NCBI RefSeq assembly: GCF_051106095.1
Contig: NC_135785.1
Coordinates: 223,257,045-223,321,044, forward strand
From: Pogona vitticeps
Taxonomy: Eukaryota; Chordata; Lepidosauria; Squamata; Agamidae
Length of the DNA stretch: 64,000 nt
Reading direction: 5' to 3'
The notes beneath the pieces were generated by a model, which saw nothing but the letters and a program-made list of their open reading frames with translations, was not told the origin of the DNA and made no database searches. A program made the translations under genes and the position numbers. This document shows, in pieces, positions 49,151-60,088 of this stretch (the first letter of the stretch is position 1; each line of letters starts with the position of its first letter).

Positions 49151-50538
49151 CCTGATTATTGGACTGACCCACTAAAGCAGTACCTTCACTTTTTTTAAAG
49201 GGGCACCAAAACACAACAGAGCCTAGGAATAGCTGTGGGGATAGAATGCATGAACCTAGCTGCTTTTTTGCATTTTTTAATTACATATGTTTTCTGAGAT
49301 AGTTTTTGTTCTGCTTTGGTTTTTTCATACCCATTTACATTCCCAAGGGGAAGTTTGTCATTGAAAATTGCACTGTACCATAACAAAAAATCAGTGTAAC
49401 ACAAATGCTATGCGGTAAATCCATATGTCTAAACAACCTGAATAAACATACCAATCTTGTTCAATGAGAGGAGGTTTTCCCCCCCTCTCAATATAGGCAG
49501 TACTATTGCAGTTTCCACCCATCCAACCCACAAATGGCTTGATTGGTAATTTTCTCCGCCAGACTGTTTAACCACTTACATCTCATCTGACAGCTCTAAT
49601 GAATAATTTCCGTAAAATGCAGCCTTTTGTGGCTCTTATAATTGGGAGGTATACAGGGCGTGTTGGCAGAGCTGTAACAGTAGTGTATCAAACTAAACGG
49701 CATCATCGACCAGGATGAACACGAATTGGTTCATTGGGGTTGCCAAAAATCCATCACATTCCTGAAAACTGTTTCTGTTTTCAAAATATACTTATCAACC
49801 AAACTATCTCATTTTTTTGTTACTTTTGGCAAGAGAATCACTAGACCACCAGGTTGCTGTCAAAACGGATCAAGCAGGTTTGCAAAAACATTCAATAGTA
49901 CCTATAGTGTTCTTTTACACATAGAAAGGTAGACTATTATATTATACTGCCAAAGAACTGGAGAAAAACCTTTTCATCATTGTTCTTACACCAATGAATT
50001 CCTGGTCTCTCAAAGTTGCATCTGAAGTCTTTATTATTATAATTTTTTCCAAGTATCCTCCAGCAAGCTGGGTATGATGACATATATGGAGAGCCCAATC
50101 TTACCAGGGCATATGGTCCCCAGTAAAGCCAAGGACACTATGTTCTCTTGGATCTGCAGGAATTCATCATTACTGGTGTCATACATCTTGTTGCTCCAGG
50201 GAAGCTAGTAGTTATCATGCTTGCTGAAGGACATTTCCTTGTTCTTAATTTAACATACTCAGTCCAAGAAAGGTAGAAAGTGTCCTTGAAATATTAGGTT
50301 CTGTTTTCTTTGGCTATTATTCATTTTATTGCTTAGTCTTTCTGTGCATTTTTAAGAACCGGAATCTAGCACTCAGCAAAGTGAAAAATTGCCATCAGAC
50401 TCAGGAGTGACTCTGTTTCTCTCTCCCAGCTGCAGACATCAAACTGGAATTACTATACTTAATAACAACAAATCACCCAAATTCAAGCAAGCTAAAAGTG
50501 TGTACAAATAAGCACAGCTTGGAAATGTCACTTATATG
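49151..50538. other. No recognised feature
   Basis: AT-rich sequence with no supported feature. Confidence 0.5.
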
Positions 50539-50540
50539 TA

Positions 50541-50975
50541 CAGTGGTGCCTTGCTTAACGAGGATAATTCGTTCTGTCGAAATCGCTGTCAAGCGAAATC
50601 CTCGCCAAGCGAAACAAAAAAGCCCATTGAAATGCATTGAAACCGGTTCGATGCATTCAAATGGGCTAAATACCTCAGCGTCCAGCGAAGATCCTCCATA
50701 GGGGCAGCCATTTTCGGTGCCTGTAAAGCTAGGAATCTGTCCTAAAACACAGCGAGGAGCCATTTTGCACAGTGGGCGGCCATTTTAGAGCCACCAATCA
50801 GCTGTTTAAAAATCATTGTCTAGCGAAAAATCGGTTCCCAAAGCAGGGAACCGATCATCGTCAAGCAAAATTTCCCTATCTAAACATCATTTTGCAATCA
50901 CAAAAGCAATTGCAAAACTTCTTCATCAAGTGGTTTCATCGTTTAACGAGGTAATTGTTAAGTGAGGCACCACTG
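50541..50975. mobile_element. Pogo/mariner-like MITE
   Basis: Terminal inverted repeats are 'cagtggtgccttgcttaacg' at the left and, inverted at the right, 'cagtggtgcctcacttaaca'. A TA dinucleotide flanks each end (50539-50540 and 50976-50977). Inside, 'aagcgaaa'-type phrases recur. At 435 bp with no transposase it is non-autonomous. The CAGTGGTNCC start is typical of pogo/Tigger-type members, but the family is inferred. Confidence 0.8.
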
Positions 50976-50977
50976 TA

Positions 50978-51209
50978 CTACAGCAACCAGAATCCCCTAG
51001 CCAACATGTCAGTCATCGTACTACTGGAGGAACTCTGAGAGTTTTACAAAAGACAGGAGGAGAAATGAGAAAAAGGGGGGAAATGGGGGGGAAGGGGGGG
51101 AGTGTAGAATCATCCTGGTTCTTAAAAGTGCTCATGTCCTCATCATGCTTCACTTATTGTAGAATGAGAAGACACAGGAGATTTTCAAATGGGAGACAAA
51201 AATGTAGCT
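50978..51209. other. G-rich patch, otherwise unrecognised
   Basis: A purine-rich, G-run-containing stretch at about 51055-51105 lies between the MITE and the BovB insertion. No other feature is seen. Confidence 0.5.
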
Positions 51210-51220
51210 AAAAGAGGCCT
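51210..51220 (+). repeat. Left TSD of the truncated BovB
   Basis: 'aaaagaggcct' here is repeated exactly at 52799-52809, bracketing the BovB insertion. Confidence 0.9.
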
Positions 51221-52798
51221 CAGAAAGATTTGGATATCCCGGACAACCCAGATAATGTAGTTGCTGACCTTGAGCCAGACATCCTGGAGAGCGAAGTCAA
51301 GTGGGCCTTAGAAAGCCTGGCTAACAACAAGGCCAATGGAGGTGATGGCATTCCAATTGAACTATTTAAAATCTTGAAAGATGATGCTGTTAAGGTGCTA
51401 CATTCAATATGCCAGCAAGTTTGGAAAACTCAACAGTGGCCAGAGGATTGGAAAAGATCAGTCTACATCCCAATCCCAAAGAAAGGCAGTGCCAAAGAAT
51501 GCTCCAACTACCACACAATTGCACTCATTTCACACGCTAGCAAGGTTATGCTCAAAATCCTCCAAGGTAGGCTTCAGCAGTATGTGGACCGAGAACTCCC
51601 AGAAGTACAAGCTGGATTCCGAAGAGGCAGAGGAACTCGAGACCAAATTGCTAACTTGCGCTGGATTATGGAGAAAGCCAGAGAGTTCCAGAAAAATATC
51701 TACTTCTGCTTCATTGACTATGCGAAAGCCTTTGACTGTGTGGACCACAGCAAACTATGGCAAGTTCTTAAAGAAATGGGAGTGCCTGACCACTTTATCT
51801 GTCTCCTGAGAAACCTATATGTGGGACAGGAAGCAACAGTCAGAACTGGTCATGGAACAACTGAGTGGTTCAAAATTGGGAAAGGAGTACGGCAAGGCTG
51901 TATACTGTCCCCCAGCTTATTTAACTTGTATGCAGAATACATCATGCGGAAGGCTGGACTGGAAGAAGCCCAAGCCGGAATTAAGATTGCCGGAAGAAAT
52001 ATCAACAACCTCCGATATGCAGATGATACCACTCTGATGGCAGAAAGTGAGGAGGAATTGAAGAACCTTGTAATGAGAGTGAAAGAGGAGAGTGCAAAAA
52101 ACGGTCTGAAACTCAACATCAAAAAAACTAAGATCATGGCCACTGGTCCCATCACCTCCTGGGAAATAGAAGGGGAAGATATGGAGGCAGTGTCAAATTT
52201 TATTTTCCTGGGCTGCATGATCACTGCAGATGGAGACAGCAGCCCCGAAATTAAAAGACGCCTTCTTCTTGGGAGGAAAGCGATGACAAATCTTGACAGC
52301 ATCTTGAAAAGCAGAGACATCACCTTGCCAACAAAAGTCCAAATAGTCAAAGCTATGGTTTTTCCTGTCGTGATGTATGGAAGTGAGAGCTGGACCATAA
52401 AGAAAGCAGACCGCCAAAGAATTGATGCCTTTGAATTGTGGTGCTGGAGGAGGCTCTTGAGAATCCCCTGGACTGCAAGGAGAACAAACCTATCAGTTCT
52501 AAAGGAAATCAACCCTGAGTGCTCACTGGAAGGACAGATCCTGAAGCTGAGGCTCCAGTACTTTGGCCATCTCATGAGAAGAAAAGAGTCCTTGGAAAAA
52601 ACCCTGATGTTAGGAAGGTGTGACGGCAAGAGGAGAAGGGGACGACCGAGGATGAGATGGCTGGACAGTGTCTGCGAAGCAACCAACATGAACCTGACAC
52701 AACTCCGGGAGGCAGTAGAAGACAGGAGGGCCTGGCGTGCTCTGGTCCATGGGGTCACGAAGAGTCGGACACGACTAAACGACTAAACACACACACAC
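51221..52798 (+). mobile_element. BovB LINE, 5'-truncated, with open ORF
   Basis: A 1578-bp insertion flanked by a perfect 11-bp TSD (51210-51220 and 52799-52809). It starts mid-ORF2 with 'cagaaagatttggatatc' and ends in the BovB 3' terminus 'acgactaaacgactaaac' plus a short CA tail. The 5' truncation is the usual outcome of aborted target-primed reverse transcription. It is almost identical to the matching part of the full-length copy at 60-63 kb, so both are young. Confidence 0.95.
51230..52786 (+). CDS. Truncated BovB ORF2 (reverse transcriptase part)
   Basis: The 518-codon frame corresponds to residues 492-1009 of the full-length BovB ORF at 60-63 kb, without internal stop. Visible RT motifs are PKKGSAKECSNY, QAGFRRGRGTRDQ, FCFIDYAKAFD (first catalytic Asp), GVRQGCILSPS, RYADDTTLM (catalytic Asp pair) and motif D GLKLNIKKTKIM, followed by the C-terminal RRGRPRMRWLDS. 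The endonuclease half is missing, so it cannot transpose alone. The first ATG is only the first one inside the fragment, not a natural start. The motif D region here keeps the family sequence, unlike the longer copy. It is a transposon fragment, not a host gene. Confidence 0.9.
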   Translation: MDIPDNPDNVVADLEPDILESEVKWALESLANNKANGGDGIPIELFKILKDDAVKVLHSICQQVWKTQQWPEDWKRSVYIPIPKKGSAKECSNYHTIALISHASKVMLKILQGRLQQYVDRELPEVQAGFRRGRGTRDQIANLRWIMEKAREFQKNIYFCFIDYAKAFDCVDHSKLWQVLKEMGVPDHFICLLRNLYVGQEATVRTGHGTTEWFKIGKGVRQGCILSPSLFNLYAEYIMRKAGLEEAQAGIKIAGRNINNLRYADDTTLMAESEEELKNLVMRVKEESAKNGLKLNIKKTKIMATGPITSWEIEGEDMEAVSNFIFLGCMITADGDSSPEIKRRLLLGRKAMTNLDSILKSRDITLPTKVQIVKAMVFPVVMYGSESWTIKKADRQRIDAFELWCWRRLLRIPWTARRTNLSVLKEINPECSLEGQILKLRLQYFGHLMRRKESLEKTLMLGRCDGKRRRGRPRMRWLDSVCEATNMNLTQLREAVEDRRAWRALVHGVTKSRTRLND

Positions 52799-52809
52799 AA
52801 AAGAGGCCT
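52799..52809 (+). repeat. Right TSD of the truncated BovB
   Basis: An exact copy of the 11-bp 'aaaagaggcct' found at 51210-51220. Confidence 0.9.
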
Positions 52810-53941
52810 ACATGAATACCTCTCATCTCCCTCCCCTCCCACAACTGAGACAACATAAGATGATAAGTGCTTTAAGGTCCCATTTGCAGGGCAAAATGGG
52901 TTCCAGTGGAGACTTGCCATGAAAAGAAAGGACAGGGGTGGCAATTAGCTCTACTGTAATTCCCAGTTGCTTGTGCAACCTCTAGTACTATTGTCAATGC
53001 TGTCCCAGAGAATTCTCCAGCCCTTTGAAACAGCAGAAGCACTGACCTACTGGGACACTGGGGGGCATCAAGAGGAGCAGAGGTGGGGGCTTGAAGAAAA
53101 TTCCTCCCCCATTTTCATCTCGTATCTGTAGAACTCCAGTGAGTACAAATCTGCTCATGCCTCATGGCACACATTGATGATCCAATATCATAAAGAATTC
53201 AGACTAAGCCCGATGAAACCTAAAGCCATAAAAATGTAGCATATCATTAAATTCTGATTTGTCAGTAATCAGTGGGCAGGTAATGGTGCCATTATTTTTT
53301 GGCTCCCATATTTGACAAAGGTAGTTCCAGCTGTAGTGGTTTCCCCTGGAAGGTAGGCTTCTGCAGTCTAGGAATGTACACCAGCTAATGAACTTGACTG
53401 GCTTCAATCTCAGTTAACATTCTTGTCAGCCTAAAGAAATGTGGTTATTTCTACTGCCGAATTGTTAGGACCCATAAGTAGGAGGTTGTCCTTTCATGTG
53501 TTCTGCATGGTAAGTGTGTTTTCTGTCAGCTACAAGGCTACGCTACACCCCATCCATTGCAAGGGCAGGCACCCTCATTCATGTTGAGGTTTTTATTGCA
53601 GCCTTGTCTTTTCTAAGTCCTTATATTTGGGGGATATGAAATGGCTGAACACAGAGAAGACAAAGCAAATCCACAGATCACCGAGGAGAGGATAGAAGAC
53701 TGTAAACAAAGCTTTTAGTGGTAATGAAGGTATCAAAAAGGTGAAATGACAAGGATCAGCATTTGGGGGACAATTCATTTCTCAACTGTCAGCAACAAAA
53801 CTGCCATGCTCTTTGGCTGCTTTTCTAGCAAATGGCAGGTAGGTGAAAGGTTAAGGATGAATCTCTACATGTTCTTATCTCTTGGATCAACATGAACCCA
53901 GAAAGCTGCAAACATGCGCTATTAATAGCAACATCAATCAG
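52810..53941. other. No recognised feature
   Basis: AT-rich sequence with no supported gene or repeat. Confidence 0.5.
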
Positions 53942-54185
53942 TCTAATAACAATTGTGTGCTTTCGAGTTAATTCTGACTTATGGGGATCTTTTTCAAGGT
54001 TTTCTAGGTATAGTGTGCTCAGAAATGATTTACCATTCCCTTCTTCTTGAGGCATCCTGGGACAGTGCAACTAGCCCAAGGTCACATGACCTGGCTCTTC
54101 CATGATCTACAGCGGAGAACTGAACTCCCAACCTCTGGTTCTGCAGCCATATACCTAACTCACAGCTATCCAGCCAGCTCTTTAT
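53942..54185 (-). mobile_element. tRNA-derived SINE
   Basis: The plus strand starts with the inverted 3' end 'ttcgagttaattctgactta' and continues 'ttctaggtatagtgtgctca', 'gaggcatcctgggacagtg', 'aactgaactcccaacctctg' and 'ttctgcagccatatacctaa'. It is an almost complete inverted copy of the SINE at 13860. Confidence 0.7.
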
Positions 54186-54274
54186 CTGTCTAGTCATTTG
54201 ATAATTGCTTCTAATAAGATTTTTCTTATAGAGTACAACTTTAAAAGATCCTTTAAAAGCATCATCATCTTGGA

Positions 54275-54395
54275 AATGCAGAGCCAGAAGAGGCCCTATG
54301 GATCATCAAGTCTAACCCTTGCCAAGGAAGCACAGAGCGGAATTGGACTCCTAACCTCTGGGTAGATGTTCTAAAGGCAGTCAGCTTTCATTTAT
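54275..54395 (-). mobile_element. tRNA-derived SINE with CR1-like tail
   Basis: 'ggaaatgcagagccagaaga', 'ggatcatcaagtctaaccc' and 'ggaattggactcctaacctc' are the inverted form of the SINE at 31056. The head is degenerate. Confidence 0.5.
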
Positions 54396-54517
54396 ATATA
54401 TAATATTTAAGAACTATATATATCTTTATTTGCTGATAACATTTAAGTTCTGTCCTTTCTTTAGACAGCTCATGGTGGGGAACGATTTTGTCCTCATTAC
54501 AAATTATGTCTTCTTGT

Positions 54518-54722
54518 TGTTGTTTAGTCATTAAGTCGTGTCTGACTCTTTGCGACCCTGTGGACCGGAGCATGCCAGGCCCTCCTGTCTTCCACTGCCT
54601 CCCGGAGTTTGTTCACATTCATGTTTGTCGCTTCAATGACATTGTCCAACCATCTCGTCCTCTATCGTCCCCTTCTCCTCTTGCCTTCACACTTTCCCAA
54701 CACCAGGGTCTTTTCCAGGGAA
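54518..54722 (-). mobile_element. BovB LINE 3' fragment
   Basis: On the minus strand this is the BovB 3' end: 'gttgtttagtcattaagtcg' at the tail side, then the inverted ORF2 C-terminus across 'ctgtggaccggagcatgcca' to 'ccaacaccagggtcttttcc'. About 200 bp remain, and its substitutions exceed those of the copies at 51 and 60 kb. A weak TSD ('aaattatgtct' at left, 'aaatttttgtct' at right) is possible but imperfect. Confidence 0.85.
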
Positions 54723-55552
54723 ATTTTTGTCTAGTTAAATATAATAGGAACAGCTTGAAGACAGGGACACATGTACCTGAGATCATCCACCAACTTTGCA
54801 GCTGATTATGTACACCCAAAGATTCCAATTCCCCAATTAGAAAGGGGTGGGAGGAGTGCAAAAATTGAATATTCACATTTGGAAGCACATAAGGTTTGTC
54901 ACCCTTAGTTGGTATACGTGAACCACCTTGTCCTGAGGTTCCTTGTTTGCGCTGCATTTCTGAATGCATCAAATTCACCTTTCCTAAAATAATAACTATA
55001 TCTGAATGCAGGTAACATTTAGAGCTTGCATGTCTCTTAGTTTTGTGAAACACTTCTCAGTTTAAAAAAAAAGTAATTAAGAATAAAATGCATACAAAAA
55101 CATATTTTAGGGAAAACATATACAAAGATGAGTACTTTGGGTGGAAATGTATGCAAAAATACATATGTTAAAAATTACTAGGGAGAAAATTATATTAGCT
55201 AAAAATAAATTTTCATGCTACTTAATTTTTTGTCCCAGAAAGCTCGACCAAATAGAATTATGATGAGAGATACAGAAAATTATCATGAACAGAAACATCT
55301 TATCTTTCCAGACTTCTCTCTCCAACCTTACTCAAGGACAGAAACTGGTAGATTTCCTGATGCTACTTTAAAGTATCAATTCAGTCAATCTGACATTTAT
55401 ATTTGTTGTGTTAAAATATTCAGCTTACCTCTCCTTTCGATGGTATCTTATACATACCTTCATCAAGGGTAAAAATATCGCCATGAAAATGCTGTTATGC
55501 AGATGGGTAATACATGATGCCCATGCTTCAATGTGGTAATTTTATCCATTAG
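54723..55552. other. No recognised gene; AAATACATAT-rich patch
   Basis: At about 55060-55210 short phrases of the type 'gcaaaaatacatatgtta' recur irregularly, possibly an old degenerate repeat. Otherwise nothing is recognised. Confidence 0.4.
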
Positions 55553-55694
55553 AGATCTATGGTCCCTGACCTTGGATCCCCAGATGTTCTTGGACTACAA
55601 ATCCCAGAAATCCTAGCCAGACAGATAGGAGTGAAGCCTTCTGAGAGTTGTAGCCCAAAAACATCTGGGGACCCAAGGTTGGGAAGTACTGCAG
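55553..55694. mobile_element. hAT-type MITE with long inverted arms
   Basis: Arms of about 55 bp fold on each other: 'tggatccccagatgttcttg' with 'ctacaaatcccagaa' at left, and 'catctggggacccaaggttg' at right. The termini resemble CAGTGGTTCCCAACCTTGG-type hAT ends common in squamates. A clean 8-bp TSD was not found, so the boundaries are approximate. Confidence 0.65.
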
Positions 55695-57722
55695 AAGAGA
55701 AAGTATATGGTGACTACCTGAACACTGAACACTGCTTTTGCAGTTGATTTTGTTTTTGTGTGCCCCCCATTTCTCCTGCAGTAAAACGATTCTCAGTTTT
55801 ATTTTATCTTTTGTGCTAATTTCACCTTTCTCCCTGTGTCTAAAAACAAGGAAAACAAGGAGCACTGGGACAAAAAACAGTGTTAGATGCTTTTGTAGTA
55901 TGTGATGCACTGGGAGATAAAATTTTTATTATTGTTTTTGTTGTTATAAGGTGACATTTCTCTACAGGAGACTTGTGAACATCTCAGTGTGTTCACTGTA
56001 CAAGTCAATGGAGTGAATCATTTTACCACTGAGTCAAGTCAACATCTTTAGTGAAGTTTCACAACAGGGCTAGCCTGCACCTGTTAGGCTGAAAGTGGAG
56101 AAGCATGCTAGCTTTTGCCAATTCTGTTCTGCAGGAACATGGTATTTGGCTAGCATAAGACAGGTCAACATTCATTCTTTCTCCCCGATGTCACTTTAAA
56201 CAAGCAAAGGTTGCTGCATAAGGGAGGGGAAAATATAACCTGCCATTTTCATTAGTTCTATTTGCCAAGCAGCTGTGTTTACAAAAAAACCCTAAAAATA
56301 AAAAAAATAAAATAATACACATACACATACAAAAATCCTTAACTAATTGTTGTTTTGTGAAGAAAGTTGACACAGCTTAGCAGAATTTGAAGGTAAAACA
56401 TAATCAGCCCAATGTATTCCTGAATCTCTTTTGGTCAGATTGCTTTCCTTTTCTTATTAGGACCTAGTTTAATTTCTCTTGATCCCATACAGTACTAAAC
56501 ATATTTCCCAGTGACTGAAGTAACAGGACAGAAAGCAGCAGAGCTAATTAAACACAGGTTCTGGTTTGTGGATCTAGCCAAGAAGCCAGTCATGATTGCA
56601 ACAGATGTTTCTGCTCCTTGGGCCAAAGGAAATTTTATAAGATTTTTCCTCCCTTTTGGGGACAAGTGCCAGAACAGTCAAGAGAAGGGAAGTTTATAAA
56701 TTTGTACACAAGCATATATAATGCAAGAGAAATGAGGAACTTGATTTATGTATGTGCATGTGTGTGCATATATTAATTTAAATGGCTAAAATAGAAATCA
56801 ATATTCATAAACTATATATCCATTTCTGTAGATAGATACAAGTCAAATCAATTGAAGCACGAATTGTACTTGTTTGTGGATCAGTTTTTACCCATGCATT
56901 AAATGACACAAAGACAATTTAGAATTACAAAATGCTTATTTCATTGGAAATGTTACTACTAAGATAATCACTTTACAACTGCCTGGTAGCATACAAGCTG
57001 GTAGCATACAAGCAGCTCTTTTTTAAAAAACCCAATACTGCCTTTTATGTACCCTAGCAATAGTTTCCTTTATTCCTTCATAGATGCATTGATGGGGCTA
57101 TAAAATACTACTAAATAGGTGTTGGATTTGAACTCAGTTCTCTGAAGCTTTTTGGCTGACTTCAGTGAATAATGAAACTGAAAAGTTAAAGCTACAACTA
57201 GGAGAACAAATTTACATCCTTTGGAAAACTCTGAACAGGTTAGCTAAGACAACAGATGAAAAATGGAAATATTTGGAGGTGATACTAAGGTCAGTTGCTT
57301 ACCTCTGTAAATCCAATCCCAATGTTCTCTACACCAGTGGAATAAGTCTGCTGGATGATTGCTTGAAGTGCCAGTGAGATAGAAAGTTCATCCTTTGAAC
57401 CTCCCAGAATAATGCTTCTCCTTAGGATAACAACAGTAATAACAACTTTTATTGTCCTTTAAAACACTTGAAATGACTTCAAATGACTTCCCAGACATTG
57501 ACTCTCTGTCCCTTGAAACAGTCCTGTAAGAAGATATGACAGTTTTATATTGCAAATGGGAGAGAATGACAGAAAGCTGTTTGCCTAAAGCCACCTACTG
57601 TGTTTGTAACTAGGTTTGAATGGTTTAAGGATGCCAGCTGAAGTCTCTCTGTTTCTCCAGATATGCAGCAGAGACACAATTGTGAGGGTGACAGATGCTG
57701 GAGGAGAAGAAAGTTGCATTTT
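55695..57722. other. No recognised feature
   Basis: AT-rich sequence. Short open frames lack motifs; no host exon is supported. Confidence 0.5.
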
Positions 57723-57724
57723 GG

Positions 57725-58030
57725 TGGATGTATTTGGGAAGATTCTAAGTCATCCAGGTGAGGTTATCTGGAAGTTGAGTCATGGCAACTGGACTTCTTT
57801 CTTGTTAAGTTGAAATTTTTCAGTACTCATCCAAGCAGCTTCTTCAGTCTGAGGAGAGTTGGTAGGAGACTCCTGATATATCCTCCAGGTTGGTTTCACT
57901 TCCCCCTGGTCTGAATAGGCTCTGGGGACAGATGAAAAGGCAGCATGATAAATGGGAGATGAGTAGTGAAATGTTTCAACCTAATAAGAAAGAAGTCCGG
58001 TTGCAATGACTCCGAGATATTTTGGTGGCT
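57725..58030. mobile_element. Inverted-repeat retroelement remnant, Penelope-like (tentative)
   Basis: Arms of about 56 bp at 57773-57828 and 57961-58016 are inverted repeats of each other around a 132-bp interior. Each arm carries 'ggacttctttctt' or its complement. On the minus strand the left half has 'ctgaaga' (57841-57847) and 'gaaa' (57818-57821), the same order as in the 30.6-kb element, but the stem between them is poorly paired. It looks like an old, decayed copy. The family assignment is a guess from structure. Confidence 0.4.
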
Positions 58031-58437
58031 GAGGTGGCCTACAAACCTGTGCATCAATCTCCACCATTCTAAACTGGCACCAGGATTCATTGATTTAGCA
58101 TGAAGGGTTTGTTTTTTTTTTGTATTTATATTGTTTCTGCAGAAAGCCAAGGTCCCTAAAAGCTAGGAAAGAACTGGTGGACACTTGCATGTGGGCCTTT
58201 TGAATTATTTGGGGTAAGGCAGGGAGCAGAATGCTATTATCATGACTCAGAAGTCCTGCACAAGGACATACAGAGAGTTTGGATTCTTCTGCCCAGATTT
58301 CACTTGTTCATTTTCACAATCAGTTGGATCAGAAGTAATTTCAGGGGCTACAACCCTTGCCTGCCCCATCCCTGTGACATCACAAGGCCCCACCCCCATT
58401 CTCAGTTTTTTGCCTTGAAATCTCAAGGAATCAAAAT
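58031..58437. other. No recognised feature
   Basis: Nothing recognised between the inverted-repeat remnant and the hAT element. Confidence 0.5.
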
Positions 58438-58445
58438 GTGTTGAC
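58438..58445 (+). repeat. Left TSD of the 0.65-kb hAT element
   Basis: 'gtgttgac' matches 59093-59100 exactly. Confidence 0.85.
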
Positions 58446-59092
58446 TAGAGATGGGGATGACTCACCATTTTGGCGAGTCATCCCGCTTTGTGAGTCGTCA
58501 AAAGTTGATGACTCATGAAGCATGAAGTTGCCCCCATGAACTGACAAATAATGAAGTTATTTATCGATTTGTGGGGGTCTATTTTTTTTAAAAAACCCAT
58601 GCCCCTGCTGCCACTCCCACCCCCCGCTGCCACGACCCTGCTGCCACCCTTCCGCTGTTGCGCTGCCGCCACCAGGCTAAGAGAATCCAGGCTGCCCTTT
58701 GCAAATATAGCAGCTGCAGCTTCCCTACTCTAAATGAAGCCACAGCTGTCATCTTTGCAAAGGGCAGCCAGTCTCCCTTTTCAGATGCTGTGGCTGTGGA
58801 GGCCAGATGGAGACCTTAGCAGCGGCAATTACAGGAAGTGGGTGTTGGCGGGGGGGGCTAAGGTAGAGAGAGAAGGGGGTGGGAGTAGACTGTGGGGGTG
58901 GGTGACTGCCTATTGGCCTGCTGATCGGTGGCCGGTAGGCAGAATTTTTTTTAAATTATGAAGGACTAATAAAATTGGGAAATATTCATTGAGCCGTATT
59001 TGTCAGGACTTAAAATTTGATGACGAATATTTAAAGAATCAGCTATTTTCGTCGAAAAAACGGATCCTTTTTTATATTCACCCCCAACTCTA
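58446..59092. mobile_element. Non-autonomous hAT element, 647 bp
   Basis: Short terminal inverted repeats 'tagagatgggg' (58446) and 'ccccaactcta' (ending 59092) are flanked by a perfect 8-bp TSD 'gtgttgac', the hAT hallmark. The left subterminal region repeats 'gagtcat/gactcat' in both orientations, possibly transposase-binding sites. The interior is GC-rich with a 16-bp perfect inverted repeat (58690-58705 and 58754-58769). No transposase is encoded. Confidence 0.85.
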
Positions 59093-59100
59093 GTGTTGAC
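59093..59100 (+). repeat. Right TSD of the 0.65-kb hAT element
   Basis: An exact second copy of 'gtgttgac'. Confidence 0.85.
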
Positions 59101-59924
59101 CTGATTTGCCAAACTCCTATGACAACGGTGAAATCTAAATCATTTCCTGACATTCTGTTCACACTTTATGTCATCAAAAAGCACACAAGCATTCAGCTTC
59201 ACAGTTTCTTTATGAGGGCCTGTATGTGTGTTATGGGTTCCACATGGGGCCATTTTAGGCTGCTTTTTGTAGCAGCTCTCACTGACAGCACACAATATGT
59301 GTGCACTGTGACTGGGGAGTTCTCTTTTGAAATTGTTTACTATGTGCTTACTACTTGTGAATCACGCATAGAGAGTAGCTATGCTGGCTCAGACAAAACG
59401 CCAATCTAGACCAGCCTTCACTTTTCACAGTGAACAACCAGTTGCTAATGGAAAGACTGCCAGAAAGACAACTTCACCCTCTGGCTCATATTCCCCAACA
59501 ACTGCTATGCAGAGGCATATCACTTCTGACATTGGAACTGACATTAGCATCAATCAGGTTAGTAATCACCAAAACATCAAACCAAAAATTGGTCTGGTTT
59601 ATTTTTAAAGCCATCCAAGTTGGCAGCTGTTTTTATATCTCATGAAAGTTAGTCCCACTGTTAGTCCCCCTGTGTTAAAAAAAAATGTTCCTCTTTTTTT
59701 TGGCCCTGAATCTACCACCAATAAAAAACTTCATGAATGGCCTCAGGTCATTGTCATACTGTTGCAGTCCAGCGTTTTCTATATTGTTCTCCTTTGGGCT
59801 CCCTCACCCGTGATCTGTTTTGTGGATATTTCAGCTCACTTGGAAACTGAACAGCATTTCAGAGAGACAAAAAAGGGAGGTAGGACACTAATCCCAGTGC
59901 AAGATATCATGATGCAGCATGGAT
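59101..59924. other. No recognised feature
   Basis: Mixed sequence with open frames up to about 96 codons and no motif. No gene is supported. Confidence 0.5.
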
Positions 59925-59925
59925 A

Positions 59926-60076
<151 letters not shown>

Positions 60077-60088
60077 CATATTATATAT
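60077..60088 (+). repeat. TSD of full-length BovB, 3' side
   Basis: 'catattatatat' is repeated exactly at 63313-63324. The AT-rich target fits endonuclease-primed integration. Confidence 0.9.

Noticed and set aside
51850-52758. 302-codon open frame on the minus strand
   Set aside because: It is the antisense shadow of the BovB reverse transcriptase ORF and has no motifs of its own; a similar shadow exists opposite the full-length copy at 60131-60769.
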